This document shows positions 1-13,619 of a stretch of 64,000 nt of DNA, in pieces (position 1 is the stretch's first letter; the number at the start of each line of letters is the position of its first letter). The DNA is from Lineus longissimus (lineage: Eukaryota > Nemertea > Pilidiophora > Heteronemertea > Lineidae). The notes under the pieces are model-generated. The model was given only the letters and a program-made list of their open reading frames with translations. It was not told where the DNA came from and searched no databases. The position numbers were made by a program, and so were the translations under genes. The stretch spans positions 5,148,501 to 5,212,500 of the forward strand of contig NC_088309.1 of NCBI RefSeq assembly GCF_910592395.1. Direction: 5' to 3'.

Positions 1-3000
1 CATGTCAATTTTAACACTCTGTTTCATTATTCGTACTTTTCGATAACACTGCATGTCCATTTTAACACTCTGTTTCCTTATTCGTACATTTCTTCAACAA
101 TTTGCATGTCAATTTTAACACTCTGTTTCATTATTCATACATTTCCTTAACAATTTGCTCGTCAATTTTAACACTCTGTTTCATTATTTATACATGTCCT
201 TAAACAATTTGCATGTCAATTCTAACACTCTGTTTCATGATTTGTACATGTCCTTAACAATTTCCATGTCAATTTTAACACTCTGTTTCATTATTCGTAC
301 ATTTTCTTAACAATTTGCATGTCAATTTTAACACGCTGTTTCATTATTCGTACATTTCCTTCACAATTTGCTCATCAATTTTAACACTCTGTTTCATTAT
401 TCGTACATTTCCTTCACAATTTGCTCATCAATTTTAACACTCTGTTTCATTATTCGTACATTTTCTTAACAATTTGCATGTCAATTTTAACACTCTGTTT
501 CATTATTCGTACATTTTCTGAACAATTTGCATGTAAGTTTTAACACTCTGTTTCATTATTCGTACATTTGTTTAACAATTTGCATGACAATTTTAACACT
601 CTGTTTCATGATTTGTACATTTCCTTAACAACTCGCATGTCAATTTTAACACTCTGTTTCATTATTCGTATTTTTCTTTAACAATTTCCATGTCAATTAT
701 AACACTCTGTTTCATTATTTATACATGTCCTTAACAATTTGCATGTCAATTTTAACACTCTGTTTCATTATTCGTACATTTCCTTAACATTGCATGTCAA
801 TTTTAACAGTCTGTTTCCTTATTCGTACATTTCTTCAACAATTTGCATATCAATTTTAACACTCTGTTTGTTTCCTTATTTGTACATTTCTTTAACAATT
901 TGCATGTCAATTTTAACACTCTGTTTCATTATTCATACATTTCCTTAACAATTTGCTCGTCAATTTTAACACTCTGTTTCATTATTTATACATGTCCTTA
1001 AACAATTTGCATGTCAATTCTAACACTCTGTTTCATGATTTGTACATGTCCTTAACAATTTCCATGTCAATTTTAACACTTTGTTTCATTATTCGTACAT
1101 TTTCTTAACAATTTGCATGTCAATTTTAACACGCTGTTTCATTATTCGTAAATTTCCTTAACAATTTGCTCATCAATTTTAACACTCTGTTTCATTATTC
1201 GTACATTTTCTTAACAATTTGCATGTCAAATTTAACACTCTGTTTCATTATTCGTACATTCGTACATTTCCTTAACAATTTGCTCATCAATTTTAACACT
1301 CTGTTTCATTATTCGTACATTTCTTTAACAATTTGCATGTCAATTTTAACACTCTGTTTCATGATTTGTACATTTCCTTAACAACTCGCATGTCGATTTT
1401 AACACTCTTTTTCATTATTCGTACCTTTCTTTAACAATTTCCATGTCAATTATAACACTTTGTTTCATTATTTATACATGTCCTTAACAATTTTGCATGT
1501 CAATTTTTAAATTCTGTTTCATTATTCGTACATTCGTACATTTCTGTAACAATTTGCTCCTCAATTTTAACACTCTGTTTCATTATTCGTACATTCGTAC
1601 ATTTCCTTAACAATTTGCTCATCAATTTTAACGCTCTGTTTCATTATTCGTACATTTCCTTAACAATTTGCATGTCCATTTTAACACTCTGTTTCATTAT
1701 TCGTACATTTCCTTCACAATTTTCTCGTCAATTTTAACACTCTGTTTCATTATTCGTACATTTCATTAACAATTTGCTGATCAATTTTTAAACTCTGTTT
1801 CATTATTCGTACAATTTCTGAACAATTTGCTCAATAATTTTAACACTCTGTTTCATTATTCGTACATTTCCTTAACACTTTGCATGTCAATTTTAACACT
1901 CTGTTTCATTATTCGTACATTTCTTTAACAATTTGCATGTCAATTTTAACACTCTGTTTCATGATTTGTACATTTCCTTAACAATTTCCATGTCAATTTT
2001 AACACTCTGTTTCATTATTCGCACATTTCCTTAACAGTTTGCATGTCAATTTTAACACTCTGTTTCATTATTCGTACATTTCCTTAACAATTTGCTCATC
2101 AATTCTAACACTCTGTTTCATTATTCGTACATTTCCTTAACAATTTGCTCGTCAATTTTAACACTCTGTTTCATGATTGATACATTTGCTTAACAATTTG
2201 CATGTCAATTATAACACTCTGTTTCATTATTTATACATGTCCTTAACAATTTGCATGTCAATTTTAACACTCTGTTTCATTATTCGTACATTTCCTTAAC
2301 AATTTGCTCGTCAATTTTAACACTCTGTTTCATTATTCGTACTTTTTCTTAACAATTTGCATGTCAATTTTAACACTCTGTTTCATTATTGGTACTTTTC
2401 CATAACACTGCATGTCCATTTTAACACTCTGTTTCCTTATTCGTACATTTCTTCAACAATTTGCATGTCAATTTTAACACTCTGTTTCATTATTCATACA
2501 TTTCCTTAACAATTTGCTCGTCAATTTTAACACTCTGTTTCATTATTTATACATGTCCTTAACAATTTTGCATGTCAATTTTTACATTCTGTCACATTAT
2601 TCGTACATTCGTACATTTCCGTAACAATTTGCTCCTCAATTTTAACACTCTGTTTCATTATTCGTACATTCGTACATTTCCTTAACAATTTGCTCATCAA
2701 TTTTAACGCTCTGTTTCATTATTCGTACATTTCCTTAACAATTTGCATGTCCATTTTAACACTCTGTTTCATTATTCGTACATTTCCTTCACAATTTTCT
2801 CGTCAATTTTAACACTCTGTTTCATTATTCGTACTTTTTCTTAACAATTTGCATTTCAATTTTAACACTCTGTTTCCTTATTCGTACATTTCTTCAACAA
2901 TTTGCATGTAAATTTTAACACTCTGTTTCATTATTCATACATTTCCTTAACAATTTGCTCGTCAATTTTAACACTCTGTTTCATTATTTATACATGTCCT

Positions 3001-6000
3001 TAAACAATTTGCATGTCAATTCTAACACTCTGTTTCATGATTTGTACATGTCCTTAACAATTTCCATGTCAATTTTAACACTCTGTTTCATTATTCGTAC
3101 ATTTTCTTAACAATTTGCATGTCAATTTTAACACGCTGTTTCATTATTCGTACATTTCCTTCACAATTTGCTCATCAATTTTAACACTCTGTTTCATTAT
3201 TCGTACATTTTCTTTACAATTTGCATGTCAATTTTAACACTCTGTTTCATTATTCGTACATTTTCTGAACAATTTGCATGTAAGTTTTAACACTCTGTGT
3301 CATTATTCGTACATTTCTTTAACAATTTGCATGACAATTTTAACACTCTGTTTCATGATTTGTACATTTCCTTAACAATTTGATCGTCAATTTTAACACT
3401 CTGTTTCATTATTTATACATGTCCTTAAACAATTTGCATGTCAATTCTAACACTCTGCATGATTTGTACATGTCCTTAACAATTTCCATGTCAATTTTAA
3501 CACTCTGTTTCATTATTTATACATGTCCTTAAACAATTTGCATGTCAATTCTAACACTCTGTTTCATGATTTGTACATGTCCTTAACAATTTCCATGTCA
3601 ATTTTAACACTCTGTTTCATTATTCGTACATTTTCTTAACAATTTGCATGTCAATTTTAACACTCTGTTTCATTATTCGTACTTTTCCATAACACTGCAT
3701 GTCCATTTTAACACTCTGTTTCCTTATTCGTACATTTCTTCAACAATTTGCATGTCAATTTTAACACTCTGTTTCATTATTCATACATTTCCTTAACAAT
3801 TTGCTCGTCAATTTTAACACTCTGTTTCATTATTTATACATGTCCTTAAACAATTTGCATGTCAATTCTAACACTCTGTTTCATGATTTGTACATGTCCT
3901 TAACAATTTCCATGTCAATTTTAACACTCTGTTTCATTATTCGTACATTTTCTTAACAATTTGCATGTCAATTTTAACACGCTGTTTCATTATTCGTACA
4001 TTTCCTTCACAATTTGCTCATCAATTTTAACACTCTGTTTCATTATTCGTACATTTCCTTCACAATTTGCTCATCAATTTTAACACTCTGTTTCATTATT
4101 CGTACATTTTCTTAACAATTTGCATGTCAATTTTAACACTCTGTTTCATTATTCGTACATTTTCTGAACAATTTGCATGTAAGTTTTAACACTCTGTTTC
4201 ATTATTCGTACATTTGTTTAACAATTTGCATGACAATTTTAACACTCTGTTTCATGATTTGTACATTTCCTTAACAACTCGCATGTCAATTTTAACACTC
4301 TGTTTCATTATTCGTATTTTTCTTTAACAATTTCCATGTCAATTATAACACTCTGTTTCATTATTTATACATGTCCTTAACAATTTGCATGTCAATTTTA
4401 ACACTCTGTTTCATTATTCGTACATTTCCTTAACATTGCATGTCAATTTTAACAGTCTGTTTCCTTATTCGTACATTTCTTCAACAATTTGCATATCAAT
4501 TTTAACACTCTGTTTGTTTCCTTATTCGTACATTTCTTCAACAATTTGCATGTCAATTTTAACACTCTGTTTCATTATTCATACATTTCCTTAACAATTT
4601 GCTCGTCAATTTTAACACTCTGTTTCATTATTTATACATGTCCTTAAACAATTTGCATGTCAATTCTAACACTCTGTTTCATGATTTGTACATGTCCTTA
4701 ACAATTTCCATGTCAATTTTAACACTTTGTTTCATTATTCGTACATTTTCTTAACAATTTGCATGTCAATTTTAACACGCTGTTTCATTATTCGTAAATT
4801 TCCTTAACAATTTGCTCATCAATTTTAACACTCTGTTTCATTATTCGTACATTTTCTTAACAATTTACATGTCAAATTTAACACTCTGTTTCATTATTCG
4901 TACATTCGTACATTTCCTTAACAATTTGCTCATCAATTTTAACACTCTGTTTCATTATTCGTACATTTCTTTAACAATTTGCATGTCAATTTTAACACTC
5001 TGTTTCATGATTTGTACATTTCCTTAACAACTCGCATGTCGATTTTAACACTCTTTTTCATTATTCGTACCTTTCTTTAACAATTTCCATGTCAATTATA
5101 ACACTTTGTTTCATTATTTATACATGTCCTTAACAATTTTGCATGTCAATTTTTACATTCTGTCACATTATTCGTACATTCGTACATTTCCGTAACAATT
5201 TGCTCCTCAATTTTAACACTCTGTTTCATTATTCGTACATTCGTACATTTCCTTAACAATTTGCTCATCAATTTTAACGCTCTGTTTCATTATTCGTACA
5301 TTTCCTTAACAATTTGCATGTCCATTTTAACACTCTGTTTCATTATTCGTACATTTCCTTCACAATTTTCTCGTCAATTTTAACACTCTGTTTCATTATT
5401 CGTACTTTTTCTTAACAATTTGCATTTCAATTTTAACACTCTGTTTCCTTATTCGTACATTTCTTCAACAATTTGCATGTAAATTTTAACACTCTGTTTC
5501 ATTATTCATACATTTCCTTAACAATTTGCTCGTCAATTTTAACACTCTGTTTCATTATTTATACATGTCCTTAAACAATTTGCATGTCAATTCTAACACT
5601 CTGTTTCATGATTTGTACATGTCCTTAACAATTTCCATGTCAATTTTAACAGTCTGTTTCATTATTCGTACATTTTCTTAACAATTTGCATGTCAATTTT
5701 AACACGCTGTTTCATTATTCGTACATTTCCTTCACAATTTGCTCATCAATTTTAACACTCTGTTTCATTATTCGTACATTTTCTTAACAATTTGCATGTC
5801 AATTTTAACACTCTGTTTCATTATTCGTACATTTTCTGAACAATTTGCATGTAAGTTTTAACACTCTGTGTCATTATTCGTACATTTCTTTAACAATTTG
5901 CATGACAATTTTAACACTCTGTTTCATGATTTGTACATTTCCTTAACAATTTGATCGTCAATTTTAACACTCTGTTTCATTATTTATACATGTCCTTAAA

Positions 6001-6890
6001 CAATTTGCATGTCAATTCTAACACTCTGCATGATTTGTACATGTCCTTAACAATTTCCATGTCAATTTTAACACTCTGTTTCATTATTTATACATGTCCT
6101 TAAACAATTTGCATGTCAATTCTAACACTCTGTTTCATGATTTGTACATGTCCTTAACAATTTCCATGTCAATTTTAACACTCTGTTTCATTATTCGTAC
6201 ATTTTCTTAACAATTTGCTCGTCAATTTTAACACCATGTTTCATTATTTATACACGTCCTTAACAATTTGCATGTCAATCTTAACACTCTGTTTCATGAT
6301 TTGTACATTTCCTTAACAATTTGCATGTCAATTTCAACACTCTGTTTTATTATTCGTACATTTTCTTCACAATTTGCATGTCAATTTTAACACTCTGTTT
6401 CATTATTCGTACATTTTCTGAACAATTTGCATGTAAGTTTTAACACTCTGTTTCATTATTCGTACATTTCTTTAACAATTTGCATGACAATTTTAACACT
6501 CTGTTTCATGATTTGTACATTTCCTTAACAACTCGCATGTCAATTTTAACACTCTGTTTCATTATTCGTACTTTTCTTTAACAATTTCCATTTCAATTAT
6601 TACACTCTGTTTCATTATTTATACATGTCCTTAACAATTTGCATGTCAATTTTAACACTCTGTTTCATTATTCGTACATTTCCTTAACATTGCATGTCAA
6701 TTTTAACACTCTGTTTCCTTATTCGTACATTTCTTCAACAATTTGCATGTCAATTTTAACACTCTGTACACTCTGTTTCATTATTTGAACATTTGTTTAA
6801 CAATTTGCACTCTTTTTTAACACCGGTTTGCTTCACAAGTTGCACATTTATGCTTAACAATTTGCACAATTTCCTTCACAATTTGCATGT
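1..6890. repeat. 53-bp satellite array, cut by window edge
   Basis: About 128 head-to-tail monomers of roughly 53 bp, each containing TTTAACACTCTGTTTCATTA and an AACAATTTGC block. Monomer variants (GCATGTC, GCTCATC, GCTCGTC, CCATGTC starts) recur in a fixed order, so there is higher-order structure. The order at about 739-1440 reappears at about 4385-5086, a shift of 3,646 bp, and the block at 2567-3560 reappears at 5147-6140. The array decays over 6780-6890 into short TTTAACAATTTGCAC-like pieces. The left end lies outside the window. Short open frames inside the array are translations of the monomer and are not genes. Confidence 0.97.
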
Positions 6891-8034
6891 TGCATGTTCT
6901 GGCTGTTCTAAACAACTTTGAGAGGGACCCAGACAATGATTTAAATTTACCAAATATGATATTTTATAGGTTCACTACATTTGTTCGAAATTTCAGGTTT
7001 TGTTGTGCTGTTTCATCCCCTCTCCTTCTAATTTCCAATGTTTTTCGAAGTTTTACAATTTTTGAAAGAAATGAATTGTGAAGTAAGGTCAGTAACAATG
7101 TGCTGGTCTTCAATGTGCCGGTCGGATACCCCGGCAGGTGAAATGTACAGCTACCGGGGCATGTATGAATAGCATGTTCTCCTGTCCTCATCTAGCACTA
7201 CTACCAAGGGAAGCACAACCTGGAATGCCAAAGATTATCAAGATGCAGAAAAATCACTGACAACTTATTTTTGTCTTGAATAGTTTCACATGTTAAATTT
7301 TTATATTTTTCTTTACAGCAGAAAAAATATTGATTCCATGATGAGAAGGATCCAAGTAACAGGACACCATGGCAAAGGACAAAAGGAGTATACATTAAAA
7401 TTTTTACAAGACATGAGTAAAAGAATTATTATAGTAAAAGGATAGTAAAAAACAGTCATCAGAGCAATGCTTTTTGAAGGAGTTTGTGCTTGTGAGATCA
7501 TGCATGCTTATGGGAGGGACAAAACTGTTCTTAATAAGACTACGAGAGGACTGAAGGTGCAATTTTCAAAAAGGACGGAGACTGAGGTTTGTATCACTAA
7601 ATCGTATCCATGGTTATACTTTCAGACTTCAACTTGGTATACAGAGACGAGGCCGGAGGATTGTTCTAAGGATTGTTCTTGAGCTAAAAGCAACATAAAC
7701 TTAGATTCCCATTCAAATTAGTAGAAGGCAGATTCCCAAATGATTGTAAGCCAAGCAAAGAATAAAAAAACAGATATCGATGTCAATGGGATCGTCAAAG
7801 TTGGAAATAAATAAGGTTGTATTCTCCCCTCCAACTCAAAATCGTTCGAGGCTTGCACTGACAGTTCTCTGAAATGGCAGGGTGCAAAACACCTCTCTAG
7901 ACTGGCTGTTTAATCATGCCTGCTAAACTTCAAAATAAATGATGTAAATGTTCGAAATAAATGCGTTTGTAGCCTCTGACTTAGTCCAGTTTTTCTGCTT
8001 TTCCTCGAACTAACACAGGATGTCTCAACAGGAT
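6891..8034. other. Non-coding stretch, no gene recognised
   Basis: AT-rich unique sequence to the right of the satellite. The open frames here are all under 80 codons, overlap one another on both strands, lack splice-site support, and resemble no family I know. Confidence 0.6.
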
Positions 8035-8780
8035 CTATAAAGGCCTGACATGGAGACATAAGCACATCCTATAATTGTTGCAACAGTAACCAGGATGTAG
8101 CAAACATTTTAGTGCATTATTTTCACAACCTATCTCTTTCGCACCAATACTTGCTATACAAAAGATGTCTCCGAAGGGATCCACAAGTCGAGGACTTGAC
8201 ATGAAGACATTGTCACAACCTGTCATTGTCGCACCAGTTCGACCTGCAGTAGGACATATATAGCCTACTATCACAGTCTTGCTTTCCCTAGACGAGAAAG
8301 AATTGAAAAAAATCTGTTTAGCTCTTTAAAATCGAGGGTTAAGCATGAAGACATTGTCACAACCTATCATTGACGCACCAGTTCGACCTGCAGCAAGACA
8401 TATATAGCCTAATATCACAGTCTTACTTTCCCTAGACAAGAAAGAATTGAAAAAATATGTTTAGCTCTTTCAAATCAAGGGTTGAGCATGAAGACATTAT
8501 CACAACTTACAATTGTTGCACCAGTTCGGCAAACTGTGGCAATCTTCCTTGCTATATCGGTGTATATACAGGATGTGTTGGGAAAGAATCAGTAATATAA
8601 AGACATTGAGACATTGGCACAACCTTTCTCTCTCGCACCAGTGAGCATCTGGTTATAATCCTCATTTTGTCACAATCATCCTTATTTGCTGTCTGTATCA
8701 CGAAATGATATGTTTTAATTATAAAGCCTGACGTCGCCTCAACCAATCATAGTCGCTTCTGGCAAACATTGTGTCAGAAC
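8035..8780. repeat. Degenerate ~144-bp tandem repeat
   Basis: The phrase ATGAAGACATTGTCACAACC starts at 8201, recurs at 8345, and appears as a variant at 8488, giving periods of 144 and 143 bp. Within each unit there is CACCAGTTCGACCTGCAG, then a GACATATATAGCCTA block and a TTCCCTAGAC block. Poorer copies extend left to about 8040 and right to about 8770. No coding function is seen. Confidence 0.85.
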
Positions 8781-9109
8781 AACTTATGTATATACACGTA
8801 TATCATTAGAATAAAATGATTCATTCTAGTCTGCTTTCATTTCAATAACTGCATTCACATTTATATGTTCATTATTCATTTTAATTTGTTTTCATTTTTA
8901 ATACTGCTTTCAAATTTATGTGTTTTGTTCAGTAGGTCCAAATTGGGACAATGTATGAATAAATACATTTAGTACCATTAATAGCACATGTTAACATCCG
9001 ATCGTTGATTCCTATTCAAACGTACCATATACCTACTGGAGTCTGTCGGCAAAAGCAACACAACGGATATCGAAAAGTTCGACCGGAGACAATATCATGA
9101 ACGGTGAGT

Positions 9110-10063
9110 TAGCATTTGGGGGAATCCTTCCTCCTGCCCTGGGTAGTTCTCTCAACTTGGGTCCAGTAAGTTCATCACAATCATCCTAGCCTCATGTTCT
9201 GTCGATCGTCGCCATGTGTTCCTCGGCCTACCTGGACGCCGTCTGCCTTGGGGATGCCTTGGGGAGTGCATGCCTTGTGATGATGTCCCTAGGGTGTGGC
9301 CGAGCCAGTTCCACTTTCTCCGCAGCACCTGCAGTCCTGCTATCTGCTCCTGATTTCCTCTCTCCCACAAATCTCTGTTGGTGATTCTGTCTTCCCATCT
9401 GGTGTTTAAGATGTATCTTGAGCACCGGTTGACAGAGGTCTGCAGTCTTGCGGTTCCAGCCTTTGTGGTTCTCCAGGTATCACATCCATGCAGCAAAACC
9501 GACTTTACGTTGGAGCTAAAGATTCTCAGCTTCGTGTTTGTGCCGATACTCCTTGACCTCCACACAGGCATCAACATTTTGTACGCTTCTGTTGCTTTGG
9601 CCTTTGCCAATTCTGGTCTGTATGTCCTTGGTCTGTGCCACCATCCTTCATCATGATGCTGCCTAAATAGAGAAACTTCTCCACCTCTCCTAATGGTTCT
9701 TGGCGGAACGTGACAGAGTCCTCGTTGGTCGAGTTGACTCGCATGTTCTTGGTTTTCAGGACGTTTACTTTCAGTCCGATCTATCCACTTGCTTCATCCA
9801 GAGCGATGCCCTTGTCTTACATGGCACTCATTATGCCCATGGGAAAAGAGGGCGACGTCGTCGGCGAAATGGATGTCCTCTAGTTGCTTCGAATTAGGAT
9901 GACGACCTGGGATGCCATATGATGTTTCAAGAAAATGTTTTTTCAAAGTTAACAAAGGTAACGACTGCTCGATTATCATACGAAGAGTGGCGATCTTAGT
10001 ACAGGACCTATCCTTCCGAAAGCCCGCTTGCTCAACCTGGAGATTTTTATCAACGCCCCTTCA
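9110..10063 (-). mobile_element. LINE reverse-transcriptase relic, 5'-truncated and internally deleted
   Basis: Read on the minus strand, this gives three recognisable parts of a non-LTR retrotransposon reverse transcriptase. At 9960-10063 is an EQAGFRKDRSC segment followed by ATLRMIIEQS. At about 9870-9885 is the FADDVAL catalytic box (the YADD motif of RT). At 9152-9610 is the C-terminal region with LLHGCDTWRTTK, RRKWNWLGHTLG and GRPRNTWRR. The segment normally lying between the first part and FADD (about 100 residues, including the GVRQGC region) is missing, and the reading frame shifts between parts. The product cannot be functional. It lies upstream of the recognised ninjurin-like exons, possibly in an intron of that gene. 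The clade is likely RTE/CR1-like, which is inference. Confidence 0.85.
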
Positions 10064-10227
10064 TCATTTCCAATAGGATTCTGGTGACGATCCCTGGTAT
10101 GGATAAGAGTGTGATCCCTCTCCAAAATGGACCCATTCACGAAAATACTCACTACTTATTAGAGTAACCAGACAACGTGTTATCATAAATACGGTAATTT
10201 TGTTAATTTCCGACGTCTCTTCTTTAG

Positions 10228-11747
10228 GCGATGGATCCAGTCTCAGCTCCGCTGCGGAGGGCACGTCAGACAGGAAACTCCTTAACCCAAAAGAATATGA
10301 TGAGATTCCCAGCTCTGAAGTGAGCCCACCTCCGACGCCGCCGTCGCCCAAACGCAGTCAACCTGCGTCGCAGCACTTTGCTATACCGAAGGATGCTACC
10401 CATTCAATGTAAGATGTAGAATCATATAATATATATAAAAAATAAATATCGAGAGGCGGAGTATATTGAAAACAACTGGTGCCAGGATGATCCATCGGCC
10501 GCCACATTTACTGCTGCCGTCCCTGTTTTTGCATCCTGCATGATATCAAGGTCCAGCGATGGCAACGCCTTCCGATGCGGTCTTCGGAGTGGCGGCAACT
10601 GCATCACCGGCTGGAAATCTCCCTGTAGAATCAAGTCGTACATTAACTCACAATTTAAATCGCTGCGACCTAAAATTCTATAACTCGCTCCTATGCGGGA
10701 CAAAATTATTCTTGTCTACGGGCGGGTATAGGCGGTCGCTATCTCGCTGCGTGGGTTTGATATACGCCAGTCTCGGATCACTGCGATCACCGGTTCCTGT
10801 CGCAGGGCACCTGCTATGACTACGGCAAACAAGAGATTTTTTCGCTGTGTCGCATGCGATTTAATGACCGCAGGTTGCTCATTTTCGCGGCGTTGTTGTT
10901 GTGATTTTTCGTCTCCCGTGGGGCTTCTTTTGATATTCTCCTCTTACCTAAAACCTCGATCACACGTTTATATATTCATGCCGAGGACCTGATAAATTGA
11001 ACAGATACCTCGGTAGTCGAGACCCGCCCCTCTGTGATGTCTGCATATGCATATAATCGTTTTTCTACTTTTCAGAATGCAGAATTTGTCAATTCTGAGC
11101 AGCAATCTGGCGCAGCTCAAAGGCGTACTGGTTGTTGATGACATTCACGAGAGATTTGGGCAGAGGATCTTCCTGACCATCTTATTGCTATTATCAATCG
11201 GGATGCAGATTTTGAGCAAGATGATCACATTTTTTGTGGTAAGTGAATCTTTTGGCCTCATCTTCATTTCTATCTTATAATCATAAAAGGTTTCGCGTAT
11301 CTTTTACATTGTTCAGCAAACTTTGCTGGAAACGGGCCTTGGACTCAATGCGTCACCCTGGACCACATCACAGGATTGATAGGACTAGACAGTCGGACTT
11401 CGGTCGATTTCAGTTAACGAAAGGTTGCACGTATATAACCCTTTCCCCCCCCCCCCCCCCCAAACACACCTAGTGATGGTCGATCGTGTCAGTCTATGGG
11501 TTCCAGGCCTTGCCTCATGGTGCCTTTTCCAATACTTTCAACTCGTTATTTTCAGATGAACACAGACATTTGCGTCCTTCATGATGAGAATGGTAAAATT
11601 GATGATGAGGCGGTAGAGAAACGACCTTCGGAATGGAGTTTTGCCCTGGGCTTTATCCACGCATCGCATTGTATGACATTTGCTACAACACTCGTAAACC
11701 TGGTGATAACTACGTTCACCTTTTCCACAGGGAATGGTGGAAAGTAA
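10228..11747 (+). CDS. Ninjurin-like membrane protein (last three exons; 5' exon not found)
   Basis: Three exons join in frame: 10228-10408, 11076-11238, 11556-11747. All have AG acceptors, the first two have GTAAG donors, and the stop is TAA at 11745-11747. The visible product is 177 residues; an upstream exon supplying the start was not found. The order is a Ser/Pro-rich hydrophilic N-terminus (SPPPTPPSPKRS), an amphipathic helix SILSSNLAQLKGVL that matches the 'ALLMANASQLKAVL' region of ninjurins, a first membrane helix (IFLTILLLLSIGMQIL), a polar loop rich in Asp/Glu, and a second hydrophobic helix (FATTLVNLVITTFTF) matching the second ninjurin helix. Ninjurins are small two-helix plasma-membrane proteins; vertebrate NINJ1 oligomerises to rupture the membrane during lytic death. 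Identity is low, so orthology to NINJ1 or NINJ2 is not claimed. Intron 2 contains a 17-C tract. Confidence 0.66.
11445..11461. repeat. Poly-C tract (17 C)
   Basis: A homopolymer run inside the last intron of the ninjurin-like gene, directly followed by AAACACACC. Confidence 0.95.
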
Positions 11748-13619
11748 GCTTAACTCGCGCAACTGAAACTAGCCGCCGGCACCATGAAGCTGGTCATGAA
11801 GACCGTCTTGAGCCCGATGCTGTAGCACTAGGCTAAACTATCAGAATTGCCCGGTATGTGGAACAGTAATACCCTTTTCGGAGTGGCCTGCTTCCGAACA
11901 GTCAATGCGAAACTAACTACTGTAAAATCGGTCAGGAGTCGCGCACGGAATGCACTGGATCACATTACAGAAGTTTTACTACTATTCTCCTAATTTGATT
12001 GAGTTGGTTCTACTTTGGAGATCTTCTTTGCCTTCATAGAGAAGATGGACATGCAGGCAAGTTTCCTTTGGCCAAATCCAGAGACCAGTGATTCAAAATT
12101 CAAAGATTGTCTTAAATAGATCTTTATTTATCAAGTTTATTGCAACTGCAAGACCATAACTCGAACTGACAAAAGCCACACATTATGTCCAGAGATACAT
12201 TTTGAAGACAGTCCTGATGTGCTTGGAGGCCCAGTCGGATTTGGAGCCAATCTAACCCCACCCCCTCTATATGTACAAAACTGGCCAAATTAAACAAGTG
12301 TATGGTGTGCTTCTTTTCTGAAATTCCCTCTTTGTCGCAAATTACAAAATAATTGATGGAATAATTTCTCCACCCTCCCCTTCATGACAAAGCTACCCAG
12401 AGGGCTCCTCCAAGGAAGGACACCTTAAAGGGAGATTATAGGCAAGATCCAGGAGGTCTACATTGGGTTACACAAAGTGACCAATAGGTGTATCGAATAT
12501 CTCACAGTATAAGGGCACTATTCATACTTGAGGAATTCGTTTATCCAATCAAACCAGACATAGATCTCTGTGCACATTTTCACTAGTTGGACCCCCTAGA
12601 TTTTGCCTATAATCCCCAAGTATACTCGAGTTTGAGATCTTCCTTGATTGAAAACGAGATGGAACAATTAGCCCTATACTTTAGCTGATAAAACGATAAA
12701 GGAAGACACACTGAAGACAGGAGAGAGATTGTAAGGTACAACATGTTGAACACATGGACTTGAATACACTTAGTGTCATTGCAAATACTAGTACTATATA
12801 TGTACATGTAGATGCAGCAATTAGTTCTTCAAGTTAACTGTCCAACTTCCACTTGCTGTATCTGGACATGTACTACATGTCCAGCTCACACCTTCACCAA
12901 ACTATGTTACATCATGCTCAAGATCTATACACAAATAGAACAGGACATAACCATTTCAGACTGTACAACAAAAGCTACAATGTACACATAGAAATGTACC
13001 CGATACAAGTAGGATACTGTCAAGGAAACAAGGTTTTGATCTAGAGTTCATAAAATAGACTGGCTTTTCATCCCAAAACTCCATGTGTCCCATATGGAAG
13101 TTACAATGCCAGCTATGATGGTGTGAAGCTGTAATACATGTCACAAGCACTGGAACAGTTCAACAACTCGCTCACTAAACTTTGGGTTTCGGCACCAAAT
13201 ACAATGAAGGAAGATGTATAACGATACAACAAACACAGCAGTTCGAATTGAATAAATTAAATACGTGTAACAGAATCTGGAAAATGTTTGCTGTTGTCAA
13301 TTTCTTGATCTGGTCGTTTGATAAGCAGATACTTGGTTAACAAATATGTGATGCCAACTGACTCAACAATCTGCTCCCCTACAATAATGTCATTTGGCGA
13401 CACTGTCACCAATTTGGTACTAGGATCAAAACTCTCTTACCAGTACAAAAAATAATATCAAGAGATTTTGACGAACTAAGTCCTTTTTTATACAAGCCCA
13501 CCCTTTGAAAGTACATTAATGATTGACATAAAGGTGGACACAGGACTGCATAATCCTGAACTACAGACTGCAAGAACACAAACATTACTGAGACGCCAAC
13601 CCCATTTAAATTATTTAGT
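11748..13619. other. Intergenic space / probable 3' UTR of the KCTD gene
   Basis: No coding exon is recognised. A minus-strand AATAAA (12123-12128) lies 1.5 kb beyond the KCTD stop codon and could mark its polyadenylation, which would give a long 3' UTR rich in TACATGTA-type palindromes. Confidence 0.45.

Noticed and set aside
739-5027. Four open frames of about 70 codons at 739, 1166, 4385 and 4812
   Set aside because: They are translations of the 53-bp satellite monomer. The matching pairs arise from the 3,646-bp repeat.
1-6890. CRISPR-like appearance of regularly spaced repeats
   Set aside because: There are no unique spacers, since the whole unit repeats, and the window is animal DNA.
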